From: Ignavibacteriales bacterium
GTDB taxonomy: Bacteria; Bacteroidota; Ignavibacteria; Ignavibacteriales; Melioribacteraceae
Assembly: GCA_020059785.1 (NCBI GenBank)
Contig: JAGVBL010000415.1
Location: 1-9,375 of the forward strand
Reading direction: 5' to 3'
Length of the DNA: 9,375 nucleotides
The notes under the pieces are model-generated. The model did not search any database. It had not been told where the DNA came from and saw nothing but the letters and a program-made list of their open reading frames with translations. How positions within the stretch are numbered: the first letter of the stretch is position 1; each line of letters starts with the position of its first letter. Shown one piece after another: positions 1 through 4,579 of the stretch. Made by a program: the position numbers and the translations under genes.

Positions 1-1480
1 CCATACATGTGTCTTCATCCATAACAACGAATCCCCCGGAACCCATCATAGCGCCAACATTTTTTAGTGATTCATAATCTACTTCGGTATCCATAACAGA
101 ACCCGGTAAGCAACCGCCAGAAGGACCGCCGATCTGCACGGCTTTGAATTTTTTATTATCGGGTATTCCACCACCTATATCGAATACAACTTCTTTAAGT
201 GTAATTCCCATTGGAATTTCAACTAATCCACTGTTAGCGATTTTACCGCTTAACGCAAAAACTTTTGTACCTTTGCTTTTTTTAGTACCAAGCGAAGAAA
301 ACCATTCAGAACCTTTGTTGATAATGGTAGCAACATTAGCAAACGTTTCAACATTATTTATTACTGTCGGTTTTCCCCATAATCCAGCGTCGGTTGGATA
401 AGGGGGTCGTGGACGAGGCATTCCCCTTTTACCTTCTATTGATGCAATTAAAGCGGTTTCTTCACCACAAACAAAAGCTCCTGCACCTTTTTTAATCTTA
501 AGTTCAAAATCAAAATCGCTGTTCAGAATATTTTTGCCAAGCAAACCATATTCTTTGCATTTTTCTATTGTGTTTTGAAGACGTTCAATTGCAAGCGGAT
601 ATTCTGCTCTACAATAAATATAACCGGACGAAGCTCCAATAGCATAACAGCCAATAATCATTCCTTCTACAACTTTATAGGGATCACTTTCAAGAACAGA
701 ACGATCCATAAATGCACCAGGGTCACCTTCATCAGCATTACAAATAATATATTTTGTTTCCGATTCTTTTTTATGTGCCATTTCCCATTTTAATCCGGTT
801 AGAAATCCTCCACCGCCTCTTCCGCGCAAACCGCTATCTTTTACTTCGTTCACAACTTTTTCCGGTGTTAGAATTCTCAACGCCTTATCCAATGCTTTGA
901 ATCCACCCCGCGAAATGTATTCATCAATAGAAAGTGGATTGACTATACCGCAGTTTTCAAGAACAACTTTCAACTGTCTTTTGAAAAACGGATGGTCGCT
1001 AATCGCCGGGACATTTTCTGTTCCTTTACCAAAAGAACCAAGTAATTTTTTCTTATAAATCCCTTTATCAATTAAAGTAGTCTTAACAAGTTCCTGAATA
1101 TCCTTTGGCATAATTTCGCAGTAAGAAATTCTTTCTCCCCCGGGAAGTTTAACATCTACAATTGGTTCTTTTGCACAATAACCGATACAACCGGTGGGAA
1201 CAATTAATGCATCAATTTTATTTTTTGTTAATTCTTCTTCAATAGCTTTTCTAACTTTATCGGCTCCCGATGCCAATCCGCAAGTTCCCATACCAATAAA
1301 AATTACTGGAACTGAACTGCTTTCATATTTAATAGATTTATTTAGTTCAGCAAACTTACTTGTACAGACTTCATCTTTATGGCATAATGGACCGTCGATG
1401 CAGCATGCAATAAATTGTTCGCATGGTGTTTCGCTAGAATGCCAGCATTGTTCGCAGCATTTTTCGTTAAAAGTTTTCAT
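1..1480 (-). CDS. NuoF/HndC/HydB-like NADH-binding FMN subunit, 3' end outside window
   Basis: FMN and NAD(P)H-binding electron-input subunit of a complex I-like or hydrogenase/formate dehydrogenase complex in the cytoplasm. Reading from the ATG at 1480 gives 493 codons without a stop before the edge. Residues 8-39 hold eight cysteines. Residues 57-115 look like a thioredoxin-fold [2Fe-2S] domain, with C67, C98 and C102. The NuoF core follows: glycine-rich GLRGRGGGGF (217-226) and TGLKW (228-232) for nucleotide/FMN binding, CNADEGDPGAF (247-257), GAGAFVCGEET (332-342) and INNVETFANV. The C-terminal SCGxC [4Fe-4S] motif, and any extra ferredoxin domain, would lie beyond position 1. The start overlaps the stop of the upstream nuoE-like gene as ATGA, implying translational coupling. 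The N-terminal extension favours the HndC/HydB branch over plain complex I NuoF. Whether the partner is [FeFe]-hydrogenase, formate dehydrogenase or something else cannot be seen. Confidence 0.95.
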   Translation of the reverse strand, partial: MKTFNEKCCEQCWHSSETPCEQFIACCIDGPLCHKDEVCTSKFAELNKSIKYESSSVPVIFIGMGTCGLASGADKVRKAIEEELTKNKIDALIVPTGCIGYCAKEPIVDVKLPGGERISYCEIMPKDIQELVKTTLIDKGIYKKKLLGSFGKGTENVPAISDHPFFKRQLKVVLENCGIVNPLSIDEYISRGGFKALDKALRILTPEKVVNEVKDSGLRGRGGGGFLTGLKWEMAHKKESETKYIICNADEGDPGAFMDRSVLESDPYKVVEGMIIGCYAIGASSGYIYCRAEYPLAIERLQNTIEKCKEYGLLGKNILNSDFDFELKIKKGAGAFVCGEETALIASIEGKRGMPRPRPPYPTDAGLWGKPTVINNVETFANVATIINKGSEWFSSLGTKKSKGTKVFALSGKIANSGLVEIPMGITLKEVVFDIGGGIPDNKKFKAVQIGGPSGGCLPGSVMDTEVDYESLKNVGAMMGSGGFVVMDEDTCM

Positions 1481-1968
1481 TCAGCACTCACTTGTATTTC
1501 TTTTTCTTGCTTAATCGATTCTTCTTTTTTGTATTTACTAATTATTTTTGAAATTTCTTTTATAGAGACTCTTCCATAATACTCATCATTAATATTTATA
1601 ACTGGAGCAATACTGCATGCCCCAATACATGCAACTGTTTCTAGTGTAAAGAGTTTATCGCGTGTGGTTTGTCCTGCACAAATTCCCAATTCATTCTCAA
1701 GCGCAATTAAAATATTAGCCGAATTTTTTACATGGCATGCAGTACCTCTACAAACACGGATTATGTTTTTCCCAAGCGGTGTTAAACGGAACTGATTGTA
1801 AAATGTAGCCACTCCATAAACACTGCTCAAAGGAATACATAAATGGTTTGAGATTTCCTTTAATGATTTTTCAGGTAGGTAACCATATACATCCTGAATA
1901 TCTTGAAGTATCGGGATTAGGTTACTTCTTTCAAATTTCGGGTATTTTTCAAAAATATGACTGTGCAT
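1477..1968 (-). CDS. NuoE/HndA-like [2Fe-2S] subunit
   Basis: Small thioredoxin-fold ferredoxin subunit (163 aa, usual length for the family) that partners the NuoF-like subunit and carries one [2Fe-2S] cluster. An N-terminal helical region (about 1-60), with the family signatures YGYLPE (28-33) and VYGVATFYNQF (50-60), precedes the cluster domain. The four expected ligands are present: C73 and C78 in VCRGTAC, then C114 and C118 in ACIGAC. The C-terminal 15 residues are charged and probably disordered. The ATG at 1968 follows a good purine-rich ribosome site (GAGAAGAAG immediately upstream). The TGA stop lies within the ATGA that starts the next gene, so the two subunits are surely co-translated. 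This is the first gene of the minus-strand unit visible here. Its promoter must lie in the 1969-2202 gap shared with the divergent metal transporter gene. Confidence 0.96.
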   Translation of the reverse strand: MHSHIFEKYPKFERSNLIPILQDIQDVYGYLPEKSLKEISNHLCIPLSSVYGVATFYNQFRLTPLGKNIIRVCRGTACHVKNSANILIALENELGICAGQTTRDKLFTLETVACIGACSIAPVININDEYYGRVSIKEISKIISKYKKEESIKQEKEIQVSAE

Positions 1969-2050
1969 CTTCTTCTCATAATATTTGTTTTCCCAATTAA
2001 ATCTAATTGTATGCCAATTTTGTAACTCTTATTAGTTTCGAATTTAAGCG

Positions 2051-2064
2051 AGATAACGATATCT
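2051..2064. repeat. Short inverted repeat, possible operator
   Basis: AGATA / TATCT arms of 5 bp with a 4-bp spacer lie in the 234-bp gap between the divergent nuoE-like and metal-transporter genes. The rest of the gap is AT-rich, with no clear promoter on either strand. In such AT-rich DNA a repeat this short can arise by chance, so the operator role is only a possibility. Confidence 0.2.
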
Positions 2065-2131
2065 TATATTAAAACACTAAAAAAGATTCCTAAGTATGAG
2101 AAATGAATTCTTTGATTTTTGAATAAAAACA

Positions 2132-2146
2132 AAGATTAGCAATCTT
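2132..2146. repeat. Perfect 6-bp inverted repeat upstream of the metal transporter
   Basis: AAGATT-AGC-AATCTT is a perfect dyad with a 3-bp centre, about 57 bp before the transporter ATG and about 160 bp upstream of the divergent nuoE-like start. The size and position would suit a dimeric regulator such as a metal-responsive repressor. It has no G/C-rich stem or T-tract, so it is not a terminator. The repeat is visible in the sequence; the function is inferred. Confidence 0.3.
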
Positions 2147-2202
2147 ATTCTATTTCCTTTTATTCAATTTTTAGTAAGTTAGAAAGCAATTAATTGAGAA
2201 TT

Positions 2203-3195
2203 ATGGAAAGATTCGAGATAGGAAATATTACTCAAAAGAAATGGGCAGCCTGGATATCACTTACAGTTGGTATCCTGATGTTTATTTCAAAGATAACAGC
2301 TTATTTAATAACAGGTTCAACAGCCATCTTTTCTGATGCAGCAGAATCGGTTGTTCACGTAGCTGCTACATCAATGGCACTATTCAGTATTTATTTGAGT
2401 TCAAAACCGGCCGATGAAACTCATCTATATGGTCACGGTAATATTGAATATTTTTCTGCAGGAATGGAAGGATTTTTAATTATTGTTGCTGCAATTACAA
2501 TTATCTACAGTTCTACAATAGATCTAATTGAAGGAGTAACTACTCAAAAGCTTTCTACAGGTACAACAATAATTGGAATAGCCGGTTTAGTAAATCTTGT
2601 TCTTGGAATTTATCTTGTTAAAAAAGGTAAGCAAACTAACTCTTTAACTCTTATTGCTGATGGTAAACACGTTCTTACAGATTCCTACACAAGTATTGGG
2701 GTTGTAATAGGATTAATATTAGTAATTATAACCGGCTATTTGATACTCGATCCTTTAATTGCAATTCTTGTTGCACTTAATATTCTATTTACTGGATACA
2801 AGTTGATTCGTGAATCGGTAGGCGGTTTGATGCAAGAAACAGATCAGACAGTTCTAAATTCTATTTCAAATTTGTTCGCTAATATCAGAAAAGAATACTG
2901 GATTGATATTCATCATCTCAAGTTTAGAAAATCCGGTGAAATAATTTTTGCGGATTTTCATCTGATTCTTCCCTATTATTTTACAATAGAACAGTCTCAT
3001 CATGAAGAAACATACATAAGAGATTCACTTAGACAACTTTTTCCTAATGCCGGTATTAGAGTCCATATGGATTACTGCAAACCGGACTGCTGCAAATTTT
3101 GCAATTATACAGAATGCAACGTACGCAAAGATGAAAAGAAAAAAGATTTTGAATGGAATGCTATAAAATTTATTGGCGATCCAGTCTATTTATAA
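2203..3195 (+). CDS. Cation diffusion facilitator (CDF) family metal transporter with Cys-rich tail
   Basis: Inner-membrane divalent metal/proton antiporter, expected to export Zn, Fe, Mn, Cd or similar ions. About six membrane helices lie at residues 14-36, 41-63, 86-106, 120-140, 160-182 and 183-202, followed by the cytoplasmic alpha/beta domain (about 203-290). By alignment with YiiP/FieF, the transport site falls on E48 and H52 in TM2 (ESVVH) and H156 and D160 in TM5 (HVLTD). TM2 is thus ExxxH rather than the textbook DxxxD or HxxxD. The conserved YGHGN (76-80) loop is present. After the usual end of the C-terminal domain (HMD, 288-290) comes a cluster C292, C296, C297, C300 and C305, plausibly a metal-sensing or FeS/Zn site. 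ATG 2203 is chosen; an in-frame TTG at 2194 would add three residues. The metal specificity cannot be read from the sequence. It converges on purE with a 6-bp overlap. Confidence 0.94.
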   Translation: MERFEIGNITQKKWAAWISLTVGILMFISKITAYLITGSTAIFSDAAESVVHVAATSMALFSIYLSSKPADETHLYGHGNIEYFSAGMEGFLIIVAAITIIYSSTIDLIEGVTTQKLSTGTTIIGIAGLVNLVLGIYLVKKGKQTNSLTLIADGKHVLTDSYTSIGVVIGLILVIITGYLILDPLIAILVALNILFTGYKLIRESVGGLMQETDQTVLNSISNLFANIRKEYWIDIHHLKFRKSGEIIFADFHLILPYYFTIEQSHHEETYIRDSLRQLFPNAGIRVHMDYCKPDCCKFCNYTECNVRKDEKKKDFEWNAIKFIGDPVYL

Positions 3196-3696
3196 AATAC
3201 TCTTTAATTGTAATTCGGCATCCTTCTTAATTACTATCTCTTCCATTTCCTTTTTATACTTTTTTAATTTATCTGCAAGATTAAAATTAGATGTTGACAG
3301 AATTTGTAATGCTAATAGAGCAGCATTCTTCGCTCCATCAACAGCAACGGTTGCAACAGGAACACCTGGAGGCATTTGAACAATAGACAGTAAAGAATCG
3401 AACCCGTTTAATGCACCACTTTTAAGAGGAACTCCAATAACAGGTAAAGCTGTATATGAAGCAACAACACCCGGTAGATGAGCCGCTAATCCAGCACCTG
3501 CTATAAAAACTTTAATCCCTTTTTTTTCTGATTCTTCCACAAAATATTTTAATTGTGAGGGTACACGATGTGCAGATAAAATTCTCATTTCGTATTGAAT
3601 GCTAAATTCTTTTAAAACCTCAGCAGCTTTATTCATTACCTGTAAATCGGAATCACTACCCATTACTATTGCAATTAAAGGATTATTCTGGTTCAT
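3190..3696 (-). CDS. purE: N5-carboxyaminoimidazole ribonucleotide mutase, class I PurE
   Basis: Cytosolic enzyme of de novo purine synthesis that converts N5-CAIR to CAIR; it normally acts after PurK, which is not in the window. The protein is 168 aa, the usual length. The phosphate-binding MGSDSD (12-17), the catalytic-histidine motif SAHRVP (H43), GAGLAAHLPG and SLLSIVQMPPGVPVATV are all present. The IVQMP and AKNA pattern marks the class I bacterial mutase rather than the class II AIR carboxylase. The frame stays open upstream to an ATG at 3771, but those 25 residues are not family-like and run through a terminator hairpin. The ATG at 3696 is preferred: GGGA lies six bases ahead of it and the conserved fold begins immediately. 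Its TAA shares the palindrome TTATAA with the stop of the convergent CDF gene. Confidence 0.96.
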   Translation of the reverse strand: MNQNNPLIAIVMGSDSDLQVMNKAAEVLKEFSIQYEMRILSAHRVPSQLKYFVEESEKKGIKVFIAGAGLAAHLPGVVASYTALPVIGVPLKSGALNGFDSLLSIVQMPPGVPVATVAVDGAKNAALLALQILSTSNFNLADKLKKYKKEMEEIVIKKDAELQLKSIL

Positions 3697-3717
3697 TTTA
3701 AATCCCATTTTTGAATT

Positions 3718-3725
3718 GAAAGATA
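3718..3725 (-). promoter_or_regulatory. Candidate -7 element for purE (Bacteroidota type)
   Basis: The minus strand reads TATCTTTC, one base away from the Bacteroidota -7 consensus TAnnTTTG, ending 21 bases before the purE ATG. The corresponding -33 region (TTTC, with a 19-base spacer) falls inside the terminator hairpin of the upstream gene. The match is short and the organism assignment is inferred, so this is tentative. Confidence 0.25.
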
Positions 3726-3727
3726 AT

Positions 3728-3756
3728 AAAAAAGCAGAGCCGGGGAAACTCTGCTT
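3728..3756 (-). terminator. Rho-independent terminator after the DUF2807 lipoprotein gene
   Basis: AAGCAGAG (3732-3739) and CTCTGCTT (3749-3756) form a perfect 8-bp stem around a 9-base loop. On the minus strand the 3' arm runs into six consecutive Ts (3733-3728), then an AT-rich stretch. The hairpin begins 17 bp after the DUF2807 stop codon, the correct polarity for ending that transcript. On the plus strand it is followed by A residues and would not terminate. It ends about 31 bp before the purE start, so it could also act in a purE leader if transcription starts upstream of it. Confidence 0.85.
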
Positions 3757-3773
3757 AAAAAGAAGTTCCATAC

Positions 3774-4421
3774 TTATTTCCTTGTAATCGATCCAACACC
3801 GGAAACATTTGTCTTTGTATTTTGTGGATTTCCATAATAATCAATGGAACCAACACCGGAAACAGTAGCATCTAAAAATTCTTTTGCATGAACAGATGCG
3901 CTTGCAGCCCCACTAACAGAAATGTAAACTTTATTTGCAATTAAAGAACGTGCATTTATACTGCCTGCACCTGATAGGTCACCATAGAATTTTTCAACCT
4001 CACCTTCCAGTTCAATACTTCCCGCACCGGATAGATCAACTTCAAACCTGTCCGTATTAATTCCAATTACTTCTATGTCATTGGCACCGGAACAATCAAT
4101 CGAGGTTAAATCTCTTGTAGTAATTTCTATAAGTAATTCCTTTCTGGGTGAAAGATTCTTTTTGTTATCAATTACAAGAGTATTACCTTTTACTTTTGTT
4201 CTTATAAGTGAAAGCAAATTTTCTTCAGCTTTAATACGTAAAGAAGGAGATTCACCAACTTTTATTTTAATAGAATAAGCTCCCGAAGCATCAATTTTAG
4301 TAAATTCTGACACATTCCTATTTTCAGTTTTTACCCGTCCATTTCCTCTTACCCCCCAGAAAGTGCAGCTGGTTATAACGAATGATGTAATCAGAAACAT
4401 CAAAGCAATACGAAGTTTCAT
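3774..4421 (-). CDS. Lipoprotein with DUF2807 (GIN / auto-transporter adhesin head-like) domain
   Basis: Predicted exported lipoprotein of 215 aa. The signal peptide (1-18: K2, R4 and a hydrophobic run) ends in a lipobox ITSC with the acylated cysteine at C19. The mature protein is a repetitive beta structure. A six-residue turn motif recurs about every 18-21 residues: CSGAND, LSGAGS, LSGAGS, VSGAAS, VSGVGS, VSGVGS. This is typical of DUF2807 beta-helix proteins, which are abundant in Bacteroidota and have no established biochemical activity. The start is supported by GGAG eight bases upstream of the ATG. It is divergent from the AAA+ operon across a 158-bp AT-rich gap and is followed by its own terminator, so it is probably a single-gene unit. 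An envelope location is predicted; any adhesin role is only the domain name's suggestion. Confidence 0.9.
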   Translation of the reverse strand: MKLRIALMFLITSFVITSCTFWGVRGNGRVKTENRNVSEFTKIDASGAYSIKIKVGESPSLRIKAEENLLSLIRTKVKGNTLVIDNKKNLSPRKELLIEITTRDLTSIDCSGANDIEVIGINTDRFEVDLSGAGSIELEGEVEKFYGDLSGAGSINARSLIANKVYISVSGAASASVHAKEFLDATVSGVGSIDYYGNPQNTKTNVSGVGSITRK

Positions 4422-4524
4422 CTTAATTTCTCCGACTTTTTGTTCTTTTAGACGCCAATTATTGATGTTATGTTACAAAATATTAAAAAATATTTCCATA
4501 GAATACCTCTAAACGATAAGATAA

Positions 4525-4557
4525 TTTGAGAAATTTTTAATTTATTTATTAGATTAC
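4525..4557 (+). promoter_or_regulatory. Weak candidate promoter for the AAA+/ABC operon
   Basis: TTTG at 4525-4528 and TAGATTAC at 4550-4557 are 21 bp apart, roughly the Bacteroidota -33 TTTG and -7 TAnnTTTG layout; the -7 box matches four of six fixed bases. It ends 22 bp before the ATG at 4580. The remainder of the gap (4422-4579) is AT-rich with no other clear signal. Chance matches are likely in such DNA. Confidence 0.2.
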
Positions 4558-4579
4558 ATATCAAATTATTAGTCCTGAT

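Noticed and set aside
144..1514. Plus-strand open frames at 144-401, 575-793 and 1194-1514
   Set aside because: They lie antisense to the nuoF/nuoE-like genes, which carry complete family motifs; the plus-strand products are low-complexity and unlike any family I know.
1990..2040. Sigma-54-like TTGGCA element on the minus strand upstream of the nuoE-like gene
   Set aside because: The GG part is present, but the matching GC element at the required spacing is not.
3697..3771. N-terminal extension of PurE to the ATG at 3771
   Set aside because: The added residues are encoded by the terminator hairpin and spacer and are not family-like; the ATG at 3696 gives the usual length with GGGA at suitable spacing.
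3173..3787. Plus-strand frames at 3173-3379 and 3599-3787, and 4075-4278
   Set aside because: Antisense shadows of purE and of the DUF2807 lipoprotein gene, both of which have clear family signatures.
3780..4130. DNA-level repeat array (recurring accgga-type units)
   Set aside because: The repeats follow from the SGAGS protein motif of the DUF2807 domain with diverged codons; they are not a CRISPR or an intergenic repeat.
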